Shown here one piece after another: positions 12,601 to 22,251 of a stretch of DNA of 64,000 nucleotides. The stretch's first letter is position 1. Every line of letters begins with the position of its first letter. Source of the DNA: Valencia hispanica (lineage: Eukaryota; Chordata; Actinopteri; Cyprinodontiformes; Valenciidae); contig OY747705.1 in the NCBI GenBank assembly GCA_963556495.2, positions 23,239,501 to 23,303,500 of the forward strand, read 5' to 3'. The notes beneath the pieces are model-generated. The model did no database searches and had not been told where the DNA came from. It saw only the letters and a program-made list of their open reading frames with translations. The position numbers and the translations under genes were made by a program.

Positions 12601-14801
12601 TCATAAACATACCAACTACCCAGTATAATGAGGTATAAACTAAGCCTTAAAGGGATTTTCATACATATTTGTGGTTTGGTTGTTATTGTGTGCTTTTTCT
12701 GTCCACTTGTTGCAGTTAATGAAGGCCATAAACAAGTCCAATGACCATGTGCTGGCAATAGGGGCATCCTTCAATGAGACAGCAGATTCCCACCTCATTT
12801 GTGTGCAAACCGACGATGGCCAGTACCAAACCCAGGCAATCAGCATCCACAACCAGCCCCGCAAAGGTAACAGCTCACTAAAAAACCAATGTAACATGAT
12901 CAAGACAGTCAGAACATGGGTGTCGCATGGCATAGTGGTTAGACCCAGTGCCCCATGTACAGTATGGAGGCCCTGGTCGAGTCATGGCTCTGTGGACATT
13001 TACCACGTCTTCCCCACTTCTAAGCTGTCTACTTTCGAATAAAGGCCACTATGGCCACAAAACCTTTGTGAAAAAAAGACAACTCAGAGCTTTGTGAAAG
13101 CATCTGTTTTGCTCTAAATCTCTAACCGCTCTTGATAGTTAATCTGCTGTAGAAAATATTAGGCTTTCAAAACTTAAAAAATGAGTTCAAAACTAAAATT
13201 TGGACATCACAACTGTTATACTTATGTCTTTGGCAAATTTTTGTTCAGTCTGTTTCTTATTGTTTAATCATGAACACTGGCCTTAAATGAGGCAAGTGAA
13301 ACCTGCTGCCGCTTCACAACTGTAACACCAGGGGGCACAAAATGTTCTATAGCTGATTGCAACATGACCTAACATTTTTCTCTTTATCATGTAAAGCACT
13401 TTGAACTGCCTTGTTGCTAAAAATGTGTTATATAACTAAATTTGACTTGACTTTTTTTTTGTTTCTGTCTTTTTTTCTCTTTCTAGTTACTGGATCATGC
13501 TTTTTTATCTTTAGCAGCGCCCTGAAAGCCTCTGCAGGATGCCTGGCCAAATCAAGCATCGTTGAGGGTAGGATATGTACTGATATAAGGGAAGAACGAA
13601 ACATTTTACTTACTGACAGGAAATTTCTAATCCAACAGCCAGGCTTCTAAACTAGGGTATTCAGAATGTGATGCTCTTTGTGTGTGTGTTTGTGCTCGGA
13701 CAATTTAACAGATTGTTTGTCAGGAGTGTGTTGATGCATGCAACCATGTGAGCCTCTGGGTGTCCCCGACCCTACTTTGTCTGTTTGTGTGTTTTTCTCG
13801 TATTGCTGTCCCCTTCTCCTTAGATGGGCTTATGGTGCAGGTCACCGTGGAGACCATGATGGAGATCCGTAGGTCGCTCCGGGAGATGAAAGACTACACC
13901 GTCACATGTGGGCGGCTCGACCAACCAGAGAGCCGGGAGCTTGTTTGTTTACAGTGGGTGGAGGAGAAGTGCACTGTGAATAGCGGGTTGGTGCTTCCAC
14001 CTGTTTGAGGCTGAGCTCAGTTCTGCAGAACAATAAAACTCAAAAGAGAGTTGAAAACTAATTTAAATGTTTCATTTCTTATATCCACAATTCAGCATTT
14101 AAAGGACCAGATAAGTTGTTTTTATATGTTCTGACCTAAGCAATAATATTTGCTCTGCAGGATCATAAGCCCCATCGATGGGAAGTCCATGGAGTCCATC
14201 AGCAGTACGAAGATGTTCCAAAAGTCAGAACACAAAGAAAATGGGAAGATCATCCGCTGGACAGAAGTATACATACAAAAACACAACATATGTATGTTGT
14301 ATTTGAATCAGAAAGTCTCTTACATATAGCCTATGTAAACCATCTGCTGTGCAGGTGTTCTTCCTGGTGAGAGGCCACAATCCCAAGAGAGGAGTGACTG
14401 ACTCCGCCGAGCAGAGCCGACTTATAGAGCGCATCGCCCGGGCATTTTGCCTGGCCTTGTGTCCTCACCTGAAATTGCTAAAGGAGGACGGCATGGCCAA
14501 ACTTGGGCTGCGAGTCACTTTTGACTCTCATGAGGTCAGAAACTAATGAATGCGGTGCTGTGAAACCGAAATAGCCTCCAATGTTGTTAAGCTTAGAAAT
14601 ATCAGTAACCAAATCAAGGTTATAACTAGAGTAATCTTTTGTATCAGAGTTTTGTTATTCTGGTAAAAATACAACTGGATGATTAAAATCTATACCATAC
14701 TACAGATGTGGACAAATTTGTTGGCACACCTGGTAAAAATTTGCAAAAACCCTTCAAATACATTAAGATTTTATGGCAGTGAAGTCACAATTGAACATTA
14801 T

Positions 14802-14892
<91 letters not shown>

Positions 14893-16489
14893 TGGCTTGC
14901 AAAAGTATTCGGCCTCCTTGAACTTTTCCACATTTTGTCACATTACAGCCACAAACATGAATCAATTTTATTGGAATTCCACGTGAAAGACCAATACAAA
15001 GCGGTGTACACGTGAGAAGTGGAACGAAAATCATACATGATTCCAAACATTTTTTGCAAATAAATAACTGAAAAGTGGGGTGTGCGTAATTATTCAGCCC
15101 CCTGAGTCAATACTTTGTAGATCCACCTTTTGCTGCAATTACAGCTGCCAGTCTTTTAGGGTATGTCTCTACCAGCTTTGCACATCTACAGACTGAAATT
15201 CTTGCCCATTCTTCTTTGCAAAACAGCTCCAGCTCAGTCAGATTAGATGGACAGTGTTTGTGAACAGCAGCTTTCAGATCTTGCCACAGATTCTCGATTG
15301 GATTTAGATCTGGACTTTGACTGGGCCATTCTAACACATGGATATTTTTTGTTTTAAACCATTCCATTGTTGCCCTGGCTTTATGTTTAGGGTCGTTGTC
15401 CTGCTGGAAGGTGAACCTCTGTCCCAGTCTCAAGTCTTTTGCAGACTCCAAGAGGTTTTCTTCCAAGATTGCCCTGTATTTGGCTCCATCCATCTTCCCA
15501 TCAACTCTGACCAGCTTCCCTGTCCCTGCTGAAGAGAAGCACCCCCAGAGCATGATGCTGCCACCACCATATTTGACAGTGGGGATTGTGTGTTCAGTGA
15601 TGTGCAGTGTTAGTTTTCCGCCACACATAGCGTTTTGCATTTTGGCCAAAACGTTCCATTTTGGTCTCATCTGACCAGAGCACCTTCTTCCACATGTTTG
15701 CTGTGTCCCCCACATGGCTTGTGGCAAACTGCAAACGGGACTTCTTATGGTATTCCTTTGACAATGGCTTTCTTCTTGCCACTCTTCCATAAAAGGCCAA
15801 CTTTGTGCAGTGCACCACTAATAATTGCCCTATGGACAGATTCCCCCACCTGAGCTGTAGATCTCTGCAGCTCATCCAGAGTCACCATGGGCCTCTTGGC
15901 TGCATTTCTGATCAGCGCTCTCCTTGTTCGGCCTGTGAGTTTAGGTGGACGGCCTTGTCTTGGTAGGTTTACAGTTGTGCCATACTCCTTGCATTTCTGA
16001 ATGATCGCTTGAACAGCGCTCCGTGGGATGTTCAAGGCTTGGGAAATCTTTTTGTAGCCTAAGCCCGCTTTAAATTTCTCAATAACTTTATCCCTGACCT
16101 GTCTGGCGTGTTCTTTGGACTTCAAGATGTTGTTGCTCCCAACATTCTCTTAGACAACCTCTGAGGCCGTCACAGGGCAGCTGTATTTGTACTGACATTA
16201 GATTACACACAAGTGCACTCTATTTAGTCATTAGCACTCATCAGGCAATGTCTATGGGCAACTGACTGCACTCAGACCAAAGGGGGCTGAATAATTACGC
16301 ACACCCCACTTTTCAGTTATTTATTTGTAAAAAATGTTTGGAATCATGTATGATTTTCGTTCCACTTCTCACGTGTACACCACTTTGTATTGGTCTTTCA
16401 CGTGGAATTCCAATAAAATTGATTCATGTTTGTGGCTGTAATGTGACAAAATGTGGAAAAGTTCAAGGGGGCCAAATACTTTTGCAAGC

Positions 16490-16584
<95 letters not shown>

Positions 16585-19159
16585 GTGTTTTTACACCTGA
16601 TTTCGTAGTGTCCCATTTTTTGTTTTGCTGCCAGACAATTTTTTACTGTGCAGTCAGGAGAACTACACCTTCAGGGCCTATTTACACTACCGTTCAAAAG
16701 TTTGGGGTCACATTGAAATGTCCTTATTTTTGAAGGAAAAGCACTGTACTTTTCAATGAAGATAACTTTAAACTAGTCTTAACTTTAAAGAAACACACTC
16801 TATACATTGCTAATGTGGTAAATGACTATTCTAGCTGCAAATGTCTGGTTTTTGGTGCAATATCTACATAGGTGTATAGAGGCCCATTTCCAGCAACTAT
16901 CACTCCAGTGTTCTAATGGTACAATGTGTTTGCTCATTGGCTCAGAAGGCTAATTGATGATTAGAAAACCCTTGTGCAATCATGTTCACACATCTGAAAA
17001 CAGTTTAGCTCGGTACAGAAGCTACAAAACTGACCTTCCTTTGAGCAGATTGAGTTTCTGGAGCATCACATTTGTGGGGTCAATTAAACGCTCAAAATGG
17101 CCAGAAAAAGAGAACTTTCATCTGAAACTCGACAGTCTATTCTTCTTAGAAATGAAGGCTATTCCATGCGAGAAATTGCTAAGAAATTGAAGATTTCCTA
17201 CAACGGTGTGTACTACTCCCTTCAGAGGACAGCACAAACAGGCTCTAACCAGAGTAGAAAAAGAAGTGGGAGGCCGCGTTGCACAACTGAGCAAGAAGAT
17301 AAGTACATTAGAGTCTCTAGTTTGAGAAACAGACGCCTCACAGGTCCCCAACTGGCATCTTCATTAAATAGTACCCGCAAAACACCAGTGTCAACATCTA
17401 CAGTGAAGAGGCGGCTGCGGGATTCTGGGCTTCAGGGCAGAGTGGCAAAGAAAAAGCCATATCTGAGACTGGCCAATAAAAGAAAAAGATTAAGATGGGC
17501 AAAAGAACACAGACATTGGACAGAGGAAGACTGGAAAAAAGTGTTGTGGACGGATGAATCCAAGTTTGAGGTGTTTGGATCACAAAGAAGAACGTTTGTG
17601 AGACGCAGAACAACTGAAAAGATGCTGGAAGAATGCCTGACCCCACCTGTTAAGCATGGTGGAGGTAATGTGATGGTCTGGGGTTGCTTTGGTGCTGGTA
17701 AGGTGGGAGATTTGTACAGGGTAAAAGGGATTCTGAATAAGGAAGGCTATCACTCCATTTTGCAACGCCATGCCATACCCAGTGGACAGCGCTTGATTGG
17801 AGCCAATTTCATCCTACAACAGGACAATGACCCAAAACACACCTCCAAATTGTGCAAGAACTATTTAGAGAAGAAGCAGGCAGCTGGTATTCTATCGGTA
17901 ATGGAGTGGCCAGCGCAGTCGCCAGATTTGAACCCCATTGAGCTGTTGTGGGAGCAGCTTGACCGTATGGTACGCAAGAAGTGCCCATCCAACCAATCCA
18001 AATTGTGGGAGCTGCTTCTAGAAGCGTGGGGTGCAATTTCTCCAGATTACCTCAACAAATTAACAGCTAGAATGCCAAAGGTCTGCAATGCTGTAATTGC
18101 TGCAAATGGAGGATTCTTTGACGAAAGCAAAGTTTGATGTAAAAAAAATCTTATTTCAAATACAAATCATTATTTCTAACCTTGTCAATGTCTTGACTCT
18201 ATTTTCTATTCATTTCACAACGTATGGTGGTGAATAAGTGTGACTTTTCATGGAAAACACAAAATTGTTTGGGTGACCCCAAACTTTTGAACGGTAGTGT
18301 ACATCTACTAGCTTATTTAAACAAAGGTGTGTCCAGGGAGGAGTCTGGTGATTCCACATGTGCTCCTAATAGTAGCAAATTCAGAACATGAGGTTCTTGA
18401 AGCGTTTGTATCTGAAAAATCTTTATCTTAGTCCCATCCGAGCTAAGCACACGGTTCCAGTTAGAGTCCCAGTAAAGATGAGTAATCTCCACATTATTAC
18501 GTTTTATGGCATGTAGATAGCGTATAAAGGTGATGGAAACTTGTTGACAACTCTTTGGTGTAGTTTTTGGGAGATATTTGTACCACTCTTACCGTCTTGC
18601 TCACTGTATGAGGTGGTTAGATAAATATAGATCCTCTACCAGTTAAGGTGGCCAAGAGCTAAAAGTAATGTGGCTCTTTATTGCACCATGTTTACACCTC
18701 AGGAAACAGGAAGGATTAATAATTAATCGTTCCTACTAACTCAGATTATCTGAAATTCTAAATTAATAAAAATGCTTCAGTTACATTTATTTTAAAGGGA
18801 TGTCAGGGTTATAAGTAAATGTGCCACTGGTGATTATATATATTTATTAGTAGTGTTTATTTTATTATGGCTTGAAGTAAAAAAAAAATGTTTTAAAGCA
18901 TGCAACTTTTCACTCATTGCTAAGCACCATGTTAATTGTACAACCTCCTTTGTGTGACTGCACAAAAATTAATCAGCAGCTTGTTTTTTAATTCCAGGTG
19001 GGATTTGTGGCTGGGAGCAATGGGCAGCCTCTCCCAGCTCAGTACCTCAATGCCCTGGATAGCGTGCTGATTCCAGTCATCCACAGCAGGGGCCACAAGA
19101 GAGGCGAACAGCCTTTAGTAATGGAGCTCATCTTTTACATCCTGGAGGATATCACTTAA
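3697..19159 (+). CDS. zfyve9: Zinc finger FYVE domain-containing protein 9 (SARA, Smad anchor for receptor activation)
   Basis: Endosomal PI3P-binding scaffold that presents Smad2/3 to the TGF-beta receptor. Proposed exons: 3697-3760, 7162-7940, 8190-8289, 8381-8583, 9512-9623, 11471-11593, 11738-11893, 12000-12224, 12310-12392, 12528-12632, 12716-12866, 13487-13567, 13824-13986, 14161-14266, 14355-14534, 18998-19159. Every junction keeps phase and the sum is 2793 nt (930 aa). The FYVE finger spans about residues 250-313, with WVPD, CxxC and the RRHHCRACG basic motif (272-280). It is followed by the Smad-binding region with RRVWFADE. The SARA/endofin C-terminal domain runs from about residue 405 to the end ([37 protein letters not shown], ending [12 protein letters not shown]). 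The sequence favours SARA over ZFYVE16, e.g. DGLPPILxSTGVKG. Human SARA is about 1425 aa, so this model has a much shorter N-terminus. The first exon is the least certain: its ATG follows an in-frame TAA at 3685 and splices in phase, but it does not resemble the human start. The donor at 13986 (GTTGGT) is weak. Confidence 0.9.
4700..5600 (+). mobile_element. Decayed Tc1 element in zfyve9 intron 1
   Basis: Stop-ridden fragments of a Tc1 transposase can be followed on +: a '[14 protein letters not shown]' block near 4850, a '[12 protein letters not shown]' block near 4900, a '[11 protein letters not shown]' block near 5220-5255, and a 'PTVKHWGGS' block near 5300-5330 followed by an altered 'LWGCF' equivalent. 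This is a different Tc1 lineage from the one at 14.9 kb. No open frame covers it. Confidence 0.55.
5601..6799. other. Intronic sequence, nothing identified
   Basis: Part of zfyve9 intron 1. It is AT-rich without an open frame of note, tandem repeat or recognisable element. Confidence 0.5.
6800..6910 (-). mobile_element. LINE 3'-end fragment (Rex1-like)
   Basis: The text 'gaatcagctttattggcca' and the downstream 'gaatttgacttggcttccaacacttacag' match the 3' untranslated end commonly carried by Rex1-like LINEs in fish, here reversed. It is truncated, with no coding part. Confidence 0.4.
6993..7111. mobile_element. Tc1 terminal fragment
   Basis: Reads '...ttccaataaaatgcattaaag...ggttgcagtatg...aaggttcaaggggcctgcatacttttgcaagcactttgta', a Tc1 right terminal region resembling that at 16400-16490. 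It is solitary, 50 bp before zfyve9 exon 2. Confidence 0.5.
8590..9441 (-). mobile_element. Decayed Tc1 element in zfyve9 intron 4
   Basis: The segment about 8860-9060 parallels the Tc1 copy at 15180-15420, sharing the 'catctatagactgaaat' and 'gactgggccattccaaca' blocks, so it is an antisense transposase remnant. The right end 'aagctaaaggggtatgaattattttgcatggcactgta' is a Tc1 terminus. Confidence 0.6.
9624..11470. other. zfyve9 intron, nothing identified
   Basis: A 1.85-kb AT-rich intron. The 60-90 codon open frames inside lack domains and look like chance frames. Confidence 0.5.
12914..13074 (+). mobile_element. tRNA-derived SINE, older copy
   Basis: Same family as the copy at 19535-19712. 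Shared blocks are 'gggtgtcgcatggcatagtgg' (box A region), 'gccccatgt', and the 3' block ending 'aataaaggccactatggccacaaaa'. Imperfect direct repeats 'aagacagtcaga' and 'aagacaactcaga' at the two sides suggest a decayed target-site duplication. It lies in a zfyve9 intron. Confidence 0.7.
14802..14886. repeat. (TA)n microsatellite, left of Tc1
   Basis: About 40 uninterrupted TA units ending at the left terminus of the Tc1 at 14890. Its partner tract lies on the other side of that element. Tyr-Ile 'ORFs' across it are artefacts. Confidence 0.9.
14890..16493 (-). mobile_element. Tc1/mariner element with long inverted repeats, transposase broken
   Basis: Terminal inverted repeats of about 200 bp (roughly 14890-15095 and 16290-16493) share 'gcttgcaaaagtatt', 'cttgaacttttccacatttt' and 'aataattacgcacacccc'-type blocks. 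This is the long IR/DR type of Tc1 terminus. The two ends abut (TA)n tracts, so the TA target lies inside a microsatellite. The element carries one antisense transposase, annotated separately. Confidence 0.85.
15107..16125 (-). pseudogene. Tc1 transposase, frameshifted
   Basis: DDE transposase of Tc1 type read on the minus strand in three pieces. An N-terminal paired-like HTH region starts at 16125. The middle piece contains the first catalytic Asp (LWSDETK). The C-terminal piece contains QQDNDPKH (second Asp) and [11 protein letters not shown] (Glu). Reading must shift frame near 15800 and again near 15600-15640, so no full-length protein is made from this copy. All catalytic motifs themselves are still recognisable, implying fairly recent inactivation. 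Confidence 0.85.
16494..16580. repeat. (TA)n microsatellite, right of Tc1
   Basis: About 43 TA units immediately following the right Tc1 terminus, mirroring the tract at 14802-14886. Confidence 0.9.
16685..18299 (+). mobile_element. Complete Tc1/mariner transposon with TA target-site duplication
   Basis: The terminal inverted repeats are identical over 27 bp (CACTACCGTTCAAAAGTTTG and seven more bases). They start at 16685 and, inverted, end at 18299. They are flanked by TA at 16683-16684 and 18300-18301, the Tc1/mariner target duplication. The element is 1615 bp with one central transposase frame. It lies in the same zfyve9 intron as the dead copy at 14890 and on the same strand as the gene. 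Confidence 0.92.
17097..18137 (+). CDS. Tc1/mariner transposase, open reading frame intact
   Basis: 346-aa uninterrupted frame, within the usual 340-350 aa for Tc1 transposases. Residues 1-120 hold the bipartite HTH DNA-binding region ([10 protein letters not shown], then a GRPR AT-hook-like motif, then [12 protein letters not shown]). The catalytic DD34E triad is visible as [22 protein letters not shown] and [14 protein letters not shown]. The protein would cut and paste the surrounding element at TA sites. It starts at the first ATG after the left terminal region, and no stop or frameshift is present. Whether it is expressed or active cannot be judged from sequence. It differs clearly from the lineage at 15.1-16.1 kb, which reads LWSDETK. 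Confidence 0.93.
   Translation: MARKRELSSETRQSILLRNEGYSMREIAKKLKISYNGVYYSLQRTAQTGSNQSRKRSGRPRCTTEQEDKYIRVSSLRNRRLTGPQLASSLNSTRKTPVSTSTVKRRLRDSGLQGRVAKKKPYLRLANKRKRLRWAKEHRHWTEEDWKKVLWTDESKFEVFGSQRRTFVRRRTTEKMLEECLTPPVKHGGGNVMVWGCFGAGKVGDLYRVKGILNKEGYHSILQRHAIPSGQRLIGANFILQQDNDPKHTSKLCKNYLEKKQAAGILSVMEWPAQSPDLNPIELLWEQLDRMVRKKCPSNQSKLWELLLEAWGAISPDYLNKLTARMPKVCNAVIAANGGFFDESKV
18302..18997. other. zfyve9 intron tail, nothing identified
   Basis: AT-rich intronic sequence between the transposon and the last exon. No element or gene seen. Confidence 0.5.
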
Positions 19160-19534
19160 AGCACGCCTGCACTCTCATGCCCACCCACTCATTTATCTTC
19201 CAACTTAGACCACAGCTCCATCTCGAGCACTAATTTCTATCAAAAGACCAAAGCTGGATCTCATCCAAAGCCGGCAGCCATTTTAGCAACAATTCATCAC
19301 AAGATCGAAGTGGTCTGACTCTTAGCTGATCTAACTCCACCCCCTTACAAAAAACAGGGCCCTGCATGATGGACCATCAGAACAAAGTGCAGTCGCTGCA
19401 CTGTAGTTGGAACTCATTTGCTTATGATTTTGACCTTATATCTATGCTAGGCAACACATGCCTTTTTATGAAAAAGACCTTTCAAGTGGGAGCCAGATTC
19501 AACCCCCAAAATAATGACTGAGAAATTGGTGTAG

Positions 19535-19712
19535 GGGTGTCATGTGGCGCAGTGGGTTAAGACGGGCGCCCCATGTTCAGAGGCCTTAGTCCTCGATGCA
19601 GTTGTCCCGGGTTCGATTCCAGCCTGAGGACATTTGCCGAATGTCTCTCCCCTTTCTATAAGCCTGTCCACGTTCAATAAAGGCCACTGTGGCCACAAAA
19701 AGCTTTAAAAAA
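19535..19712 (+). mobile_element. Young tRNA-derived SINE in the zfyve9 3' UTR
   Basis: Flanked by a perfect 14-bp target-site duplication, AGAAATTGGTGTAG, at 19521-19534 and 19713-19726. Internal pol III promoter: box A 'tggcgcagtgggttaagac' near 19544-19563, and box B 'gggttcgattcc' at 19609-19620. The 3' block 'aataaaggccactgtggccac' ends in an A-rich tail. A second, more diverged copy lies at 12914-13074. Confidence 0.88.
19676..19681 (+). terminator. SINE-borne AATAAA, possible zfyve9 polyadenylation signal
   Basis: This is the first AATAAA after the zfyve9 stop at 19157-19159, and it lies inside the SINE. The next AATAAA is near 19829. Use by the gene is inferred only. Confidence 0.35.
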
Positions 19713-19726
19713 AGAAATTGGTGTAG

Positions 19727-21251
19727 AAGATATGTAGCAATTTTACACACACTGAATGATTGATTAACGAATGTTTTCTTACTGCTTGGGTTTTAATGAA
19801 CTAGTCACAAAGCGTAATGTCTGCTTAAAAATAAACATGGAACATTGACTGCTCGCGACTCCTTTCATCTTATTACATTTTACCCATATCATCACCTTTA
19901 CACAACAAAGTGAATGATATTTAGATGGAATGTTCCCAAATGTTCTTATTCTTTGATAAACACACATACATATATATATATATATTTCTAGATTGAAGAC
20001 TAATAGTTCAGATATCCTCATATTTTGTGAGGTTCTGTAAGGTCATTAGAAATCAATCCCAAGTTTGTAGAACAGTGAATGAATTTTTAGAGACTAAAGA
20101 CTCCCTGCTTTAGCTGATTTAGGCCATTTAAAACAACCCCAAATGTTTGTCTGCGGGACACAATGCTAGATTAGCAAATGTTAATGGTCGAGTTTTACAA
20201 GAGAACTTTTGTAACCATTTTTCTCATCTGACCAACATTGCTAGCTGTAAAAGTCAGCTGATCCTGATTTTAACAGACCTAGAGAAGCATAAAAGTATAG
20301 CGCTTCCAACAAACGTGAAAGTTTTAATGTTCTAACAATTTACTTTTAATGTTAATAAATATATGTACCCTTTATGTTTGAACAGTATATTGCCCTATAA
20401 AGTCATTAGAATATCCATATTTATATTGTATGAAACTGATCGATTGTGCAAACTTTAAAAAGACATTGGTAAAACAATGTTTTCTTGTTAGAATGTAAAA
20501 GAAAAATTAACATTAAAAAACATCAACAGCTTAATCTTTACCTACTGGAAACACTTCAGGTTGTCATAGGAGTCAAGGTGCCACATTAATTTAGTTGTTT
20601 TGGCCACCTTTGTTTTTGCTCAACCCCTTTTGGATCCAGACATACTTGTAAATGTCTCTCGGTCATCTGCGTGACAACACAACCTGTCTGTGTGCAGTTC
20701 AGGTGATGTGTTTTGCATCCATGGAGCCTCCCGTGCCCCACTAGTTCATCATTTAGAAATGCTGCCACCTCAGTCAGATCAGTCATTCCTCCTCCTGTAT
20801 AGCCCCGTTGGTTTTAAGTTCCTTTTCAGTGCATGCATTATTGTCACAATGCTGTCCAAGCTACCGAATAACAGAACCTCTCCATAGCTCAAACCAAGCA
20901 TGATAAAGAACAAAAGTTCTGATAGAAATGTTTCCAGTCGGTTAACTGCACAGTCATCAACATCTTGTTATAAGGTAAACATTTTGTTCTAACAATAAGT
21001 TATGTTATCACATGAAAACTATTGTTAAAATATAAAATGTATGGTTAAATATTATCTGGTTATGCTATTCATATTTTAAAAATTTAACTCTTTGTCATGT
21101 GATAAATATGTACATTGGAATATATTGTTCTAACTTCAAAAGTACATTGGATTAACATGATAGTATATTGTACCAACATGAATAGTATATTGTTAGAACA
21201 GTAAAGTTTGTACATTATAACATGATATAGCTCAATTTTTCCTTTTACCAG
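19727..21251. other. AT-rich intergenic or intronic stretch
   Basis: Mostly AT-rich with a short (TA)n at about 19970-19984. It may be the intron upstream of the unassigned exon at 21252. An open stretch at 20690-20887 follows a cag acceptor-like site, but its protein is not recognisable and I do not call it. Confidence 0.4.
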
Positions 21252-22251
21252 GGTGACCGCTTTACGCCCGACAGCCTGTCGAAAAGTCCAGATGTTTACT
21301 TAGCTCCTGGCAGACTGTGTAGACTGAAAGGTTGATGCTTATGAAGTAGATTAACACAGCAAGCAGCTAGAACTATAGCACAGGTTTGTTTGCATAACAA
21401 CATACAAACAATGCAATTCGAAGCATTGGTCAAGACTTTAGCATACGCATTGTGAATGAAAAGCAGCTGTCAGTTAATTTTGGTTGTATTTTTGAATAGA
21501 GTTGGATAACTTTCTGACCCATCCACTCATTTAATGAAACACACTTTCTCAGTGACTGTAGTGAACAATGTTCATGTGGTGACACAGAAATATGTCATAT
21601 GGAACATTAAATGCTGTACTATTCTATAACCACAGCTGAAACAAGTAGATAGTAAATAAAAGTGGCCTAAGAACAGCACCTTGAGGAACCCCACTCAGTT
21701 ATGATAGCCAAATAACATTGATGTTGCTTGGTCGACTTAAACTTAAGGGCTTCTTGTGAAAGTGTAGACATTTATTTTCTGTCAGTATAGGACTGCATCC
21801 CCATGGACAAACATTTCCAGTTTGATGGTTTTAAATTGCAAAAATCAGCAAACACAATGGCATCCATCTGACTTGCAGTGAAGTGTTTCCCCCCTTTCTG
21901 TAAATTTACTGTGGTATGAAATGTACTACAGGCAAGGGAAATTAAGTATCCCAAAACCTTTCTTCAAAATAATTCAGACTACTGTTGCGGGAATATTCCA
22001 ATGTAATTAGGATTTAATTACATATTCTCTGTCTAGGGCAAGATGACAAGTTAGGGGAAGGAAGCTTATTGTTCCAGCATAACGTTCCTAATAAAGATGT
22101 GTCAGATCACCGGAGAGACAGACGCCGGGGCAGCGAGATAACTATGGACAGTCTGACCTGGGATGTGCTGGTTCATACCTTACCATCAGACTGGCATGAA
22201 CCAGTTCTCACGGAGCAGGACATGAAGATTGGAGATGTGCTGGAGAGATAA
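21252..22251 (+). CDS. Two terminal coding exons of an unrecognised gene
   Basis: Exon 21252-21330 follows the acceptor ttttaccag and reads GDRFTPDSLSKSPDVYLAPG then RLCRLK, ending in phase 1 before GTTGAT. Exon 22037-22251 follows the acceptor tctgtctag and continues in the matching phase. It reads QDDKLGEGSLLFQHN, a basic stretch DHRRDRRRGSE, then MDSLTWDVLVHTLPSDW and finally MKIGDVLER before TAA. Together they give 97 residues. The balanced codon use, clean splice signals and matching phases point to real coding sequence rather than chance. I do not recognise the family, and upstream exons were not found in 19.2-21.2 kb. Alternatives are a processed alternative 3' end of zfyve9 (the first exon can be read in phase 0, like the end of zfyve9 exon 15), or remains of a decayed gene. 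Confidence 0.5.

Noticed and set aside
14711..14780. Second Tc1 start just left of the (TA)n
   Set aside because: Only a solo terminal fragment (acaaatttgttggcacacc) of the 47.5-kb family; too short to call as an element.
14679..15046. Tyr-Ile repeat open frames around (TA)n
   Set aside because: They are translations of the TA microsatellite; the same occurs at 16338-16733.
20690..20887. Possible exon upstream of the unassigned gene
   Set aside because: An acceptor-like tgtgcag precedes it, but the downstream peptide is not recognisable and no convincing donor or phase link to 21252 was found.
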